Shown: positions 27,074-36,357, numbered from the stretch's first letter. The stretch is 64,000 bases of DNA from an uncultured bacterium (GCA_905215555.1 CAJMQU010000002.1:62001-126000), one strand, 5' to 3'. Made by a program: numbers and translations. The notes: generated from the letters alone by a model not told the origin.

Positions 27074-28102
27074 ATGGAAAAGCCAATTACAATAAAAGAC
27101 ATAGCAAAAAAACTTGGGTTATCCACGTCCACAGTTTCCAGGGCATTATCGGATAGTTGGGAAATAAAGAAAGAAACCAAGGAACTGGTTATCAAGACTG
27201 CTGCCGAACTGAACTATCATCCGAACACGCAGGCAAAGGGGTTGGTCACAAAGAAAAGTTATACTATCGGAATCGTTGTGCCGGAATTGGTCACTTCATT
27301 TTTTCCAATGATTATATCCGGGATACAAAAAATACTGATGCATGAGGGCTATCAGATACTTATCACCCAATCCAATGAATCCGCTGAAACAGAGCGTGCC
27401 AATCTGATTCTTCTGGAACAACACATGGTGGATGGAATAATAATATCTACGACATCCGACAGTTTAGTCAACTCTGATGTGTATAAAAGCTTGCAGGATA
27501 ACGGGATTCCCCTTGTGTTTTTCAACAGGGTACCTTCCAATATTGATACTACAAAAATCATTATTGATGATAAGAAAATGGCTTATTCGGCAGTGACTCA
27601 TCTTATAGATGAGGGATACCGGAAAATATTTCATTTTGCAGGTCCGGAAAAGCTGGATATCACGAAAGAACGCATGAATGGATATATAGAGGCCATGCAG
27701 GATGCCAATCTCCCTATATCAGACTCTGCCATCATTCATTCCGGTATTTTTATTCGTGATGGAGAACAGATTATGGAAAAGATACTGTCTGGAAACGGTG
27801 AAAAACCGGATGCTGTATTTGCATTTAACGACCCTGTCGCTATCGGAGCGATGAAAGCCCTGAAACGACACGGATTGAAGATACCGGATGATGTCGCTTT
27901 TGTCGGCTTCTCAGAATCGGATATGGCTACTGTCGTCGAACCTTATCTGACGTCCATAGAACAGCCGCGTGCCGAAATCGGAGAAATCTCAGCGAACTAT
28001 ATGCTGGACAAGATTCGCACAAATAGACTGCTCAATAAAAAAATTGTATTGGATGCCAAATTGAATATCAGGGAATCATCGCATAAAAACACACAATTAT
28101 GA
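27074..28102 (+). CDS. LacI-family transcriptional regulator of PUL 1
   Basis: This 342-aa protein begins at the ATG at 27074. The longer frame from 27011 would start with TTG inside the operator. The N-terminal helix-turn-helix (TIKDIAKKLGLSTSTVSRAL) and hinge (YHPNTQAKGLV) are standard. Residues about 58-335 form a periplasmic-binding-protein-like effector domain (SYTIGIVVPELVTSFFPMII, FAFNDPVAIGAMKALKRHG, PYLTSIEQPRAEIG). It presumably binds a cytosolic sugar. Two identical palindromes near the two PUL 1 promoters are its likely sites. Control of a SusC/D locus by LacI, not by a hybrid two-component, SusR or ECF sigma/anti-sigma system, is less common. Confidence 0.93.
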   Translation: MEKPITIKDIAKKLGLSTSTVSRALSDSWEIKKETKELVIKTAAELNYHPNTQAKGLVTKKSYTIGIVVPELVTSFFPMIISGIQKILMHEGYQILITQSNESAETERANLILLEQHMVDGIIISTTSDSLVNSDVYKSLQDNGIPLVFFNRVPSNIDTTKIIIDDKKMAYSAVTHLIDEGYRKIFHFAGPEKLDITKERMNGYIEAMQDANLPISDSAIIHSGIFIRDGEQIMEKILSGNGEKPDAVFAFNDPVAIGAMKALKRHGLKIPDDVAFVGFSESDMATVVEPYLTSIEQPRAEIGEISANYMLDKIRTNRLLNKKIVLDAKLNIRESSHKNTQL

Positions 28103-28166
28103 TAAAGGCAATGCTTTTGACGTAGGAGAGATTGAGCATTCTTTGAAAAGAAAACCGCCATTGATT

Positions 28167-28415
28167 GCGGATAAAGCGCTGCCGGTAGAATTGTCAGCTG
28201 GTTTGCTCTTTCTTCATCGGTACAAGAAGATAGGCGGAGACAATCATTAATAAGGGTACTACCATACGTGAGAAACCGTCGTATACGGATACCCAAAGTC
28301 GGTCGGCCTCGCTTGCAAGATAAGACTGCGGACCTGCCATGTCAGAAGCTCCAATGGTGCCGTAAAAGTTTTTCGTTGAATGTGCGAAATTCAGTAGAAT
28401 AATTTCCTTTGAACT
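28167..28415 (-). pseudogene. Remnant of a membrane acyltransferase (acyltransferase_3 family)
   Basis: On the minus strand an open stretch begins after a TAA (28416-28418) and has no start codon near its head. It encodes ASEADRLWVSVYDGFSRM, then VVPLLMIVSAYLLVPMKKEQ, the typical second membrane segment of acyltransferase_3 proteins. A TGA at 28194-28196 stands where a Trp codon is expected (TS-stop-QFYRQRF), and the same frame goes on with FYRQRFIR before similarity is lost beside the lacI 3' end. N- and C-terminal parts are missing. It is a decayed fragment at the PUL edge. Confidence 0.68.
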
Positions 28416-28438
28416 TTAATAGCAATTGGTTGTAATTG

Positions 28439-28630
28439 TTAGATATGGTAGAGTATTTCAGGGCTACTACTGGTGTGAGTGATTCTTCTATACTTCTGTA
28501 CATACTCATCTTTGCTATCGGGACGATAACTGATAGCCTTATCCATTCTGTACTCTTGTGCCAGAAGCGTACCTGCGCATAACAGCAGGCACATGAACCA
28601 AAGTGCTCTTTTTCTTTTCATATGTTTCAT
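28439..28630 (-). pseudogene. Truncated N-terminus of a secreted esterase (alpha/beta-hydrolase remnant)
   Basis: This frame gives 63 aa with a clear signal peptide (ALWFMCLLLCAGTLLAQ), followed by YRMDKAISYRPDSKDEYVQK. That resembles the beginning of Bacteroidota BD-FAE-type esterases just before their first beta strands. The frame then ends abruptly, so the catalytic part is absent. It precedes the acyltransferase remnant on the same strand. Two successive broken genes suggest a deletion or insertion scar. It could instead be a short secreted peptide. Confidence 0.5.
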
Positions 28631-28740
28631 GTTACTGGATTTGTTGATATCATATTTTCTGCAAATATGTTGGCTTATAGCGATTTGTGTGTTATGTATT
28701 TGTGACGTATATGTCTTCTTGCATGACAATTAAAAGAACT

Positions 28741-28775
28741 TTGCAGATAATTCAGCATGCACTGATTATCTGCAA
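28741..28775. terminator. Bidirectional terminator-like hairpin
   Basis: TTGCAGATAAT (28741-28751) pairs with 28765-28775, extended inward by CAG/CTG with a one-base bulge. A-rich sequence lies before it and T-rich sequence after. It is 88 bp beyond the stop of the AAA-ATPase gene (minus strand) and probably ends that transcript. Confidence 0.62.
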
Positions 28776-28862
28776 AATTCTTTCATCTTTCATACTTGTC
28801 TTATTCATCGGCTTTTCCGCTGAAACTACCTACTGAAAGATGAGGAAGTTCTTTCAGGCGAA

Positions 28863-30623
28863 TCAAATCACTTCCTCGCACACCCGCATTTCCATTCCTT
28901 TATACACCACTACAATCTTGTGCAGCCGAGTGTTGCCGATGGCACGTTTCACTGTGTCCGTGTCGGCGTAGCGATTGGCTTGTGCAATGGCTTCCTGACG
29001 CAGCTCTTCCACGCGGGTTTCGGGGTCTTTGTACTTGGCATACTTCAGCTCCACAATGTAACTGTGCGTCATGTCGGAGTAGATTTCCAACATCGGACAG
29101 AGGAAGATATCGACGTATCCTGCCTGCGTGTCCTGTTCGGAGATGGGACGATAGAAGCGGTTCTGAGCAGTCATGGCAAGGGTGAAGCCGTGGACGAAGA
29201 ATTCGCCCTTTTGTTTGTCACGCTGTGAGGCATAACGTTTCAAACAGTCGGCAATGTAACTAAAGTAGGACTGCCAATCACCCCGATAGGCCAGCGCACT
29301 GGATAGTTCGCTCTTTTCATAGCTACTGAAGCTGAGGTCAGCATCATTGTAGGTGTTCAGCAAGTAGGTGTAGAGTTGTTCCTGCACCACCATGTTGGGG
29401 ATGGTCAGTTTGGTTTTCCCTTCGTGCATTCCGCTGATAGTGAGCATACCGAAATAGTAGAGCAGACTTATGAAATTATCGGGATTAGTGATGCTGACGG
29501 CAGGAAATCCGTCTTTCAGGTCACCGGTGATAAAGCCCTGACTTACTAAAGTCTGGATAATGGAGGCATCGTGTGCAAATTCTTTGTCCTTGCGGATAAG
29601 CATACGCAGTTTTTCATAGTCGATGCGAATGTTGCTCTCTATCATGTTTTGCGGTACCTTGCCATTGTCAATGTAGTTCTTTACGAAATAAAGTACCATA
29701 TTGGAGTTGTACATCGTGGTTTCACCGTAGCAATCCTGAGCAAAACAGTAATTGTCGTACCAAGGCTTCATTATTTCTATCAATTCATCGATGGTATGAC
29801 AGAAAGGACTGTTTGCTGAATAATAAGTTAGCATTTCGCGTACTTCCTCCTCCGTGAATCCCATCATTGCATTGAATTTCGGTGAGAGTGAATAGTTTGT
29901 ACCAATATTGAATCCGCTGGTCAAGTCGTCCATCGTCACGGGGCTTACACCGGTGATGAAGCAACGCTCGATACTGGAGTAGGTTCCTGCTTTCACTTTG
30001 TTGAATAAATTCCGCAAATACCCTTCTCCATGCGTTTCATCGGTATATCGGTGGAGGCTTTCGGGATTGGAAAGGATGGCGTTAGTGAAGTGATCGTATT
30101 CGTCGATGAAGAGATATATCTTCTGGCCGGCACGTTCGCATACCTGATAGAGGAACTCCAGTTGCGCTATAGCTCCTTTTTTGGTATGCAGTTCTTCCCA
30201 TGTCTCCGGGGGAAGGAGGTCGGCATATTTCTTGCAAAAGCTCTCGATGGTGGTGCCGCAGTGTGCATCCAATCCTTGGCGGTAATCATTCAGCTCTCCG
30301 CTGATACCGGAGAAGTTAAGATAGAGCACCAAGTAGCTGTTGCGGTTTGGTGTGGGGTGTTGTCCGATATAAAGACCACCAAAGAGCTCATCGAATTTGT
30401 CGCGCGTACTCACATCGTAGTAGTGTTGCAGTATGTTCAGCGTCAGACTTTTGCCGAAGCGCCGAGGGCGGATAAAGAAGAAGAAAGGGTCTGCTTGCTC
30501 TATCAGGGGGATGAAGCGGGTTTTATCTACGTAATAATAATTGTCGCGGCGAATAACCGCAAAGTTCATCATTCCGTAAGGAAGTCTCTTTCGGTTCGGT
30601 ACTATATATTCCAATGGATCCAT
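28863..30623 (-). CDS. AAA-ATPase-like / PD-(D/E)XK nuclease-like protein
   Basis: This 586-aa protein has an N-terminal AAA-ATPase_like domain: VDKTRFIPLIEQ, then the P-loop FIRPRRFGKSLTLN (about residues 50-63), Walker B KIYLFIDEYDHF (about residues 168-179) and sensor-like CFITGVSPVTMDDL. The C-terminus has a PD-(D/E)XK-like core (MLEIYSD followed by YIVELKYAK). This pair of domains is very frequent in Bacteroides genomes, often in many copies. Its role is unproven; defence or mobile-element functions have been proposed. A -7-like TATCTTTG (30677-30684, minus) lies upstream. Confidence 0.85.
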   Translation of the reverse strand: MDPLEYIVPNRKRLPYGMMNFAVIRRDNYYYVDKTRFIPLIEQADPFFFFIRPRRFGKSLTLNILQHYYDVSTRDKFDELFGGLYIGQHPTPNRNSYLVLYLNFSGISGELNDYRQGLDAHCGTTIESFCKKYADLLPPETWEELHTKKGAIAQLEFLYQVCERAGQKIYLFIDEYDHFTNAILSNPESLHRYTDETHGEGYLRNLFNKVKAGTYSSIERCFITGVSPVTMDDLTSGFNIGTNYSLSPKFNAMMGFTEEEVREMLTYYSANSPFCHTIDELIEIMKPWYDNYCFAQDCYGETTMYNSNMVLYFVKNYIDNGKVPQNMIESNIRIDYEKLRMLIRKDKEFAHDASIIQTLVSQGFITGDLKDGFPAVSITNPDNFISLLYYFGMLTISGMHEGKTKLTIPNMVVQEQLYTYLLNTYNDADLSFSSYEKSELSSALAYRGDWQSYFSYIADCLKRYASQRDKQKGEFFVHGFTLAMTAQNRFYRPISEQDTQAGYVDIFLCPMLEIYSDMTHSYIVELKYAKYKDPETRVEELRQEAIAQANRYADTDTVKRAIGNTRLHKIVVVYKGMEMRVCEEVI

Positions 30624-30740
30624 ATTCTGCCCTCCTGCTATTATTTTTTAATCTGTTGCCTTGTCACACAACGATACAAAGATACGAAAAGTTCTTATAG
30701 GGATGATGAGTTACTTCATATTTTAAGAAGCACTTCATAT

Positions 30741-31379
30741 TTATCTCTTGGGTTCCGTATCCCTCGACATTCCGTAATATCCCGGCATGGGCCGATAGAT
30801 GGGTTGTGTGCGTCTTCCCACGTTCATCAGTTTACCTTCTTTTTGCAACCGTTGCAGATGGTTGTTGGCGGTGGTGCGAGCCATGCCGCACAATTCCTGA
30901 AAGTCGATGCGAAGCAGCAGGTCATGTTCCGCAAAATATTCTTTCAGGCGCATATCGATCTCTACTTCGGAGAGTCGCAGGGAGTGGCGCGTGTATTTGC
31001 TTTGGGTGGCGGTAACGCCTGCCAGCGCAGCTTTCAGGCGGATGTCCGGGCGGAAGCTGATGCCTTTCAGACGTAGTTTCAAATGCTTGTTCTTGGTTTT
31101 GCGGGTCACTTTCTGCGTGGCCTCCAGGGTAGGGGCGAAGTAGCCCAATCCCTCGATGTGTACCTCCCGGCCTTCGCGCAACTCTTCGCCGCAAAGCTGT
31201 GCCAAGGTGTCTATTGCACTTTTTACATCACCTACGGTGAGCGAACTACGTTCATGTACTCGATAATACAATTTCTCCATGCTTACTTTGCCGTTGAGTA
31301 ACGGGCGGGGATGCAGCCCTCTTTCTTCCGGTTCCCCTTCTGCGTTGGGGTTCTCGTACCAGTCGTAAACTATTGCCAT
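30741..31379 (-). CDS. HU-like DNA-binding protein with C-terminal winged-helix-like region
   Basis: This 212-aa protein has an HU/IHF-like fold at about residues 30-125 (VGDVKSAIDTLAQLCGEEL, GLGYFAPTLEA, ISFRPDIRLK), as in the HU-HIG family of Bacteroidota. Residues about 140-200 look like a winged helix (FQELCGMARTTANNHLQRLQKEGKL). The combination suggests a DNA-bending protein with extra sequence recognition. It is divergent from the VirE-like gene, a pairing I associate with Bacteroides accessory islands. The repeats at 31447-31534 lie in its upstream region and might be its target. Confidence 0.8.
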   Translation of the reverse strand: MAIVYDWYENPNAEGEPEERGLHPRPLLNGKVSMEKLYYRVHERSSLTVGDVKSAIDTLAQLCGEELREGREVHIEGLGYFAPTLEATQKVTRKTKNKHLKLRLKGISFRPDIRLKAALAGVTATQSKYTRHSLRLSEVEIDMRLKEYFAEHDLLLRIDFQELCGMARTTANNHLQRLQKEGKLMNVGRRTQPIYRPMPGYYGMSRDTEPKR

Positions 31380-31446
31380 AATGCTTGTATTTTAATGCTT
31401 TAAATGTATATTCTTGTTGACCCGAAGGTGCTGTCTTGAAAATGAA

Positions 31447-31534
31447 CTACTGGAGTTGTTCGGGCGAATGACTGGAGTTGGTCGAATGAATGACTGAAGT
31501 CATTCGAATGAATAACTCCAGTCGGTCGTTTCAA
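31447..31534. repeat. Four 22-bp imperfect tandem repeats in a divergent promoter region
   Basis: Units at 31447-31468, 31469-31490, 31491-31512 and 31513-31534 align in exact 22-bp register around TGACTGGAGTTGGTCGAATG (unit 2). The variable core reads CTGGAG, CTGGAG, CTGAAG, CTCCAG. The third unit makes an 18-bp palindrome (31488-31505). They fill much of the 339-bp gap between the HU-like and VirE-like genes, 100 bp or more before the VirE promoter. The iteron-like layout suggests a protein-binding array. Confidence 0.8.
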
Positions 31535-31630
31535 AGTCAGCACACAAAGGTAGTGATATTAGTAGGATTTACCTATGAAAACCCTTACTTTTTTTCTAAC
31601 CATGTTTTAGGAAAAATAGTTGGTGAGATG

Positions 31631-31663
31631 CTTGCAAAACGCTTTCCCGCTATAGTAAATTTG
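31631..31663 (+). promoter_or_regulatory. Promoter of the VirE-like gene
   Basis: TTG (31632-31634), a 21-nt spacer and TAAATTTG (31656-31663) fit the Bacteroidota consensus. The start codon follows at 31719. Confidence 0.55.
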
Positions 31664-31718
31664 AGACGTCGGTACTGGCAAAACGAAACCAATTAACTAT
31701 TAAAACGAAGAAACAATT

Positions 31719-32990
31719 ATGAAAAAGAGATTAATGACATTGGAGCAACACCGCTTGCTGTGCGAAGCGCAACAGTTGCTGGCTTTCTCGGAAAAACAGA
31801 AAGCGAAGAAACAGAAAAAGGCACCGGATAGATCAGAGTCCGGTGACAGCACGAATACGACCGTCCGACTGACGCGGCAGGTCATGGATTTCCTGACGAA
31901 ACGTTATGATTTCCGCTATAATCTGTTGACGGAAGAGACCGAATTCCGTCCTGCCGGACGGCGTGAAGTCGCTTTCATGCCCATCGGCAAACGGAATCTG
32001 AATACTTTCTGCATTGAAGCTCACGCCGAGGGCATCCCTTGCTGGGATAAAGACTTGAGCCGCTATGTCTATTCCACTTATATTTCCGACTATCACCCTT
32101 TCCATCTCTATATGGAGGAATTGCCACAATGGGACGGTGTTGACCGCTTGACGCCGCTTGCCTTGCGGGTTTCCGACTGTCCGCACTGGGTGCAGGGATT
32201 TCACACCTGGATGCTGGGGCTTGCTGCGCAGTGGTCGGGGCTGGCAGGTATACATGCTAACAGTGTGGCACCTGTTCTTGTCAGTCAGGAGCAGGGGCGG
32301 CAGAAGTCTACATTTTGCAAATCGTTGATGCCGACGGTTTTACGGCGATATTATCTGGATAATCTGAAGCTTACCTCGCAAGGGCAGGCGGAACGTCTTT
32401 TGGCGGAAATGGGTTTGCTGAACATGGATGAGTTCGACAAGTATACTGAGAATAAAATGCCGTTGCTGAAAAACCTGATGCAGATGTCTGATTTGAATAT
32501 TCGTAAAGCCTATCAGCAGAGCTTCCGCCAGTTACCCCGTGTTGCCTCGTTTATCGGTACCAGCAACCGTTTCGACTTGCTCACCGATCCTACGGGAAGT
32601 CGTCGTTTTCTTTGTGTGGAAGTGAAGCGGATGATAGACTGTACCCACATAGAGCACGACCAGATTTATGCGCAACTGAAGGCGGAACTGCTTGCGGGGA
32701 GGCGTGATTGGTTCACCAAGGAAGAGGAGCAGGTGTTGCAGGCGCAGAATGCGGCGTTCTACCGTGTTTGTCCCGCAGAGGATGTTTTTCATAGTTATTT
32801 TCGTGTGGCAAGTCCCGGTGAGAAGAGTCTTGACCTTACGGCTGCCCAGATTTTCAGGGAGCTTCAGCAAAAGAATTCCGCTGCCATGCGCAGTGTTAAT
32901 CCCATGCGCTTCGGTCAGGTGCTGCTGAAGGCGGGGGTGGTGCGTCGGCACACGGAGTATGGGAATGTGTATCAGGTGGTGAGGAGGTAA
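31719..32990 (+). CDS. VirE/VapE-family ATPase (DUF3874-type)
   Basis: This 423-aa protein has a charged N-terminus, a domain with YDFRYNLLTEETEFRP, and a VirE-like ATPase core. The P-loop is SQEQGRQKSTF (about residues 189-199), departing from GxxxxGKS/T because Gln stands before Lys. Walker-B-like LLNMDEFDK and a sensor SFIGTSNRFDLL follow. The C-terminal VFHSYFRVASPG part fits DUF3874. VirE/VapE proteins are related to phage and plasmid primase-helicases and are common in Bacteroides accessory regions. Its GC content looks higher than that of the PUL genes on either side, compatible with separate acquisition. Confidence 0.82.
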   Translation: MKKRLMTLEQHRLLCEAQQLLAFSEKQKAKKQKKAPDRSESGDSTNTTVRLTRQVMDFLTKRYDFRYNLLTEETEFRPAGRREVAFMPIGKRNLNTFCIEAHAEGIPCWDKDLSRYVYSTYISDYHPFHLYMEELPQWDGVDRLTPLALRVSDCPHWVQGFHTWMLGLAAQWSGLAGIHANSVAPVLVSQEQGRQKSTFCKSLMPTVLRRYYLDNLKLTSQGQAERLLAEMGLLNMDEFDKYTENKMPLLKNLMQMSDLNIRKAYQQSFRQLPRVASFIGTSNRFDLLTDPTGSRRFLCVEVKRMIDCTHIEHDQIYAQLKAELLAGRRDWFTKEEEQVLQAQNAAFYRVCPAEDVFHSYFRVASPGEKSLDLTAAQIFRELQQKNSAAMRSVNPMRFGQVLLKAGVVRRHTEYGNVYQVVRR

Positions 32991-33032
32991 TGCGACTGGT
33001 AAATGCTGCTGCGGTTATAGTGATGGCTGAAA

Positions 33033-33124
33033 GCTGAAAGTATCACTTCAGGGGATACTTTCAGCGTAAAAGCCGATGGATAGGGGAGAATGTGAAGGCT
33101 GAAAGAATTAATCCTTTCAGCCTT
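33033..33124. terminator. Two tandem hairpins between convergent genes
   Basis: Hairpin 1 pairs 33033-33044 (GCTGAAAGTATC) with 33054-33065. Hairpin 2 pairs 33095-33105 (AAGGCTGAAAG) with 33114-33124. Both share the GCTGAAAG element. They lie between the VirE-like stop (32990, +) and the GH127 stop (33220, -) and probably terminate both. Confidence 0.65.
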
Positions 33125-33219
33125 TATACAAGAACTTAATAGGTTGGCATCCTTATTATTGAGTCCCTGAGTTTGTAATACAGTTTGATTTGTGATTGGC
33201 ACTTATTCGTTAATTAGCC

Positions 33220-35250
33220 TTATCGACCAACCATTGGAAATTCTGTAATTCTTAGTGTAGTGCATCCGTATGGGATTAAAGTTATTTCTTGTTGTTCACC
33301 TTCGGCAAGTGGACAGAAAGAGAATGGCTGAGGTCCGGCTGAGCCATTGTATATTTGCCATGAGGGGATGCGTCTTGCCTTCATCTTTATTTCAATCGGG
33401 GCATTTGTTGTGTTCCATGGATAGTTTGTTTTCTGTTTTTCCTTATCAATAATAACCTCGGCTACTTCATTCGCCCGGTTCCGGTCAAACTCAACCAAAC
33501 CATAATTCCATGGAGAAGACGAAGTTACTTCATAATAATAATCGCCATAAGCTTTATTGTCCATTTCTTTACGCTCCCAGTTTTCTTCCATCTTCAGTGC
33601 ATATACCAGAGGCCCTCTTTCGATAGCTACGGAGCTTTCGTGCCAGGTAGAGGCTGAAACTTCCATTGGCAAGAATAGTTCAATGGTATCTCCTTTTTTC
33701 CAGGTTTGCTTGATAACGGCTATATTGCCTCCTTCTGCGGTGCGTACTTTTTCTCCATTAACTGTGATTTCAGCTTGTTTGCACCATTTGGGTATGCGCA
33801 GGTGAAATGGAAACTCCACTTTCTTTTCTTTGTTATCAATGGAGCGGATGATAAATGTAATTTTGTCATCCATAGGATAATGAGTTTTTTCTTCAATAGT
33901 CACCGTACAGTTGTCGGCAACTTTAGCTGTAACTTCGGATGGAGAATATATGAATGCTGACAGACCATTATCGGGCGTGGAATACCATAAACTTTGTACG
34001 AACTTAGGCCATCCCTGATGAAGGTTTGAGGTGCAGCATGGATATCCTGTCAGTAAGCCGAAGAGATTGTCTGTGCCTTCGTGTTCCTGATCGAAGTTGC
34101 GGCGTTGGCGAGTTACGGCAATCTGATTCACTTGTTGATAGTATTGTCTGCTCATGAAGTCATCAGAAATTTGAGTAGGCAGTGCATTGAAGGCTATTCG
34201 TTCTAAATGGTCGGCATAGTCTATATCTCCTGTAATTTCGCCCATCTTCTCCAGAGAAAACATGAACTCTACAGCAGAGCATAATTCTGAACCTTGTGTA
34301 GGATTACTTCCATGTAAGGCTTCGTCTCCTCCATACATTCCTTGGGGCTGTCCATGAAATGTACGAATGTCCTTGATGGCTTCTTTGGCTTCCTGCAGAT
34401 ATCTTGCGTCATTAGCTTGCTGGTAATAGATGACCGGCTCTTTAATGCCTTGTGCTAAGTTTACGCAATGGATGGTCTTGATACGTTTCAAGTCTCCCCG
34501 TTTCCACATGTCAAGGTAACTGAAAGATTGATTATGAATCAACTCACCTAATTCCAGTAAGAAAGCATCTCCTGTAATATTGTATAGCCAGTAGACTGCT
34601 TGTAAGTTATCAGCAGATCTGAACTCTGCCCAGAAAGTCCAATGCCCTAATTTCTTTTCGGGTAGTGTTTTCAACTGATAAGCAAAATAATTTCTCATGA
34701 AGCTGATAACTCTTTGGTCTTCGGTTGCCGAATAATATTGCTGCAGAATCTTTAGCATTACCATGCGGGGCCACCAGTCGTGCGAATTGTCGCGCTGCAA
34801 GCCGGCTTCGCCCGGATAGTCTTTGGCAGGCCCGAAGAAGCCGTCTTCGCGTTGGCTTTGCAATGCCCATTCTACCCAGGGCTGCACCTTCTTTTTCAGT
34901 TCTTTGTCATTCAGGATGTAGGCTAACGGCAGTAGTCCGTCTATCCAGTAAGGACCTCTCTCCCATTGATCCCCATCTCCACCAAGCCATCCGTTTCGTT
35001 CTCCCATGAGTGGGTACAATTTGTCCATCTGGCCGGTTAATCCGTTCCTCTGTCTTATCAGCATTTCTTCTAACCAGCCTTTGGGTTTGATGCTTCCTAA
35101 GGGAAGTTGCACATAAGGCTTTCTCTGTAATGGAAATCTGTTATTTTGATAGTTGTCCTTAATCTTTACTGGATTAGAAGCATTGGTTGTTGGCGTCATA
35201 AATGTATTTATTGCCACGCATAGGGATAAAAGTAAGAATATCTTTTTCAT
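33220..35250 (-). CDS. GH127-type beta-L-arabinofuranosidase-like protein (DUF1680), second copy
   Basis: This protein is about 676 aa from the ATG at 35250 (MKKIFLLLSLCVAINTFM signal peptide). A start 27 nt upstream exists but would overlap the previous gene. The alpha/alpha barrel includes GDQWERGPYWIDGLLPLAY. The expected metal/catalytic residues are visible: Glu and Cys in GSELCSAVEF and the Cys pair in GYPCCTSNLHQGWPKF. A C-terminal beta domain includes PLVYALKMEENWE. It is the last gene of the mannan-type locus, which is unexpected because beta-L-arabinofuranose is not a usual part of yeast mannan. It may serve another linkage or side chain. Confidence 0.85.
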   Translation of the reverse strand: MKKIFLLLSLCVAINTFMTPTTNASNPVKIKDNYQNNRFPLQRKPYVQLPLGSIKPKGWLEEMLIRQRNGLTGQMDKLYPLMGERNGWLGGDGDQWERGPYWIDGLLPLAYILNDKELKKKVQPWVEWALQSQREDGFFGPAKDYPGEAGLQRDNSHDWWPRMVMLKILQQYYSATEDQRVISFMRNYFAYQLKTLPEKKLGHWTFWAEFRSADNLQAVYWLYNITGDAFLLELGELIHNQSFSYLDMWKRGDLKRIKTIHCVNLAQGIKEPVIYYQQANDARYLQEAKEAIKDIRTFHGQPQGMYGGDEALHGSNPTQGSELCSAVEFMFSLEKMGEITGDIDYADHLERIAFNALPTQISDDFMSRQYYQQVNQIAVTRQRRNFDQEHEGTDNLFGLLTGYPCCTSNLHQGWPKFVQSLWYSTPDNGLSAFIYSPSEVTAKVADNCTVTIEEKTHYPMDDKITFIIRSIDNKEKKVEFPFHLRIPKWCKQAEITVNGEKVRTAEGGNIAVIKQTWKKGDTIELFLPMEVSASTWHESSVAIERGPLVYALKMEENWERKEMDNKAYGDYYYEVTSSSPWNYGLVEFDRNRANEVAEVIIDKEKQKTNYPWNTTNAPIEIKMKARRIPSWQIYNGSAGPQPFSFCPLAEGEQQEITLIPYGCTTLRITEFPMVGR

Positions 35251-35263
35251 CTGTCTCTTTTTA

Positions 35264-36340
35264 TTAGTTAAATACATTAATTTGTCGTTTTACTCTTATA
35301 GAGCTAATGGCATATGCACCTTGTACTCCTTTGGGGATATAATAAACAAACCCGATAGATACTGTTTTATCTTCTTCCAAACTGAAGTCCTTACTTGTGC
35401 CTGCTGTGAATTCATGACAGGCGATGGTTTCTTTTTCTTTTTGGTCGAAATCAGGTAGGGTCTCTCCATTGGTAATGACTAATGCGGCATGATTGGGGCC
35501 TCCAAAGGATTCTCCTATTTCGTATTCGATGCGATACTGACCAGCTACAAGCTTTGCTGTTTGATAGATTTTTCCGTTTAACACTTCTTTCTCATTAAAA
35601 AAGTCGAAGTTTCCTGCACTGAGCCAATTTCTATTTCCCCAGCATCGGGCATCTACTCCGCCATGCATTTTCCCATTATATAGGTGAATCTTTACAGCAT
35701 CATTCACAATCCATTCTGTAGGAGTATGTTGCTCGGGATCACAGCTTCCTAAAGGAGGAGAGTCCGGGGTGACTTCGAATGGACTTTTGAAGTTTTTTAG
35801 TACACTTTCTGTTATATCTTCGTAGGCACCCAAAAAATTTATTACGTCTATCACGATATCCATGTCGGAAAGAGAAGCATTCAATTCATAAAGTGAAGGT
35901 TCAGACATATGGAGGTGGATAGCCATCTTTTTCCCATTGTATTTCGCGAAGGTTTCTTCAGAGACGGTCAGATATAGTGTCTTGCTTGTTTCTTCATTAT
36001 TAAACTTAATGGTATTTCCCATTTCTCCATCTTTGGTAGACAGGGTATATTCATTTTCGGATAAGGGTACTGTGTTGGCAGGCACCTTAGTGTTATCAAT
36101 CTCACAGTTCACTGTGAAACCGATAGTAGGCTGTAAACCTGATCGACTGATGCCAAAAGCAAAAGTCATGGTTTTATTTTCTTTGTCGATGATTACATCG
36201 TCAGGGCTTATTTCAGCTACTCCATTTGTTCCTCCTGTAAAGTAGATTTTGGCAATGCCTTCTTCTTTGGGTAATGACTCGCAGGCAATGATACTTGCTG
36301 TTAGTGCAACTATTGATAATATGATTTTATGTAATTTCAT
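35264..36340 (-). CDS. DUF1735/DUF5013-like surface lipoprotein
   Basis: This protein is about 358 aa from the ATG at 36340 (MKLHKIILSIVALTASIIAC lipoprotein signal). An N-terminal DUF1735-type domain (AFGISRSGLQPTIGFTV, then NEYTLS) is followed by a C-terminal DUF5013-like domain (NWLSAGNFDFFNEKEVLNGK, VAGQYRIEYEIG). Proteins of this build follow SusD in many loci and are likely surface glycan-binding proteins (SusE-like position). No catalytic motif is visible. Confidence 0.78.
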   Translation of the reverse strand: MKLHKIILSIVALTASIIACESLPKEEGIAKIYFTGGTNGVAEISPDDVIIDKENKTMTFAFGISRSGLQPTIGFTVNCEIDNTKVPANTVPLSENEYTLSTKDGEMGNTIKFNNEETSKTLYLTVSEETFAKYNGKKMAIHLHMSEPSLYELNASLSDMDIVIDVINFLGAYEDITESVLKNFKSPFEVTPDSPPLGSCDPEQHTPTEWIVNDAVKIHLYNGKMHGGVDARCWGNRNWLSAGNFDFFNEKEVLNGKIYQTAKLVAGQYRIEYEIGESFGGPNHAALVITNGETLPDFDQKEKETIACHEFTAGTSKDFSLEEDKTVSIGFVYYIPKGVQGAYAISSIRVKRQINVFN

Positions 36341-36357
36341 GAGTGTATATTTTTTAT

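Noticed and set aside
30030..31076. A 348-codon plus-strand open frame
   Set aside because: It is antisense to the AAA-ATPase and HU-like genes, whose protein motifs are clear; the plus-strand translation shows no domain.
31447..31534. CRISPR array
   Set aside because: The units abut without spacers, are only 22 bp and imperfect, and no cas gene is near.
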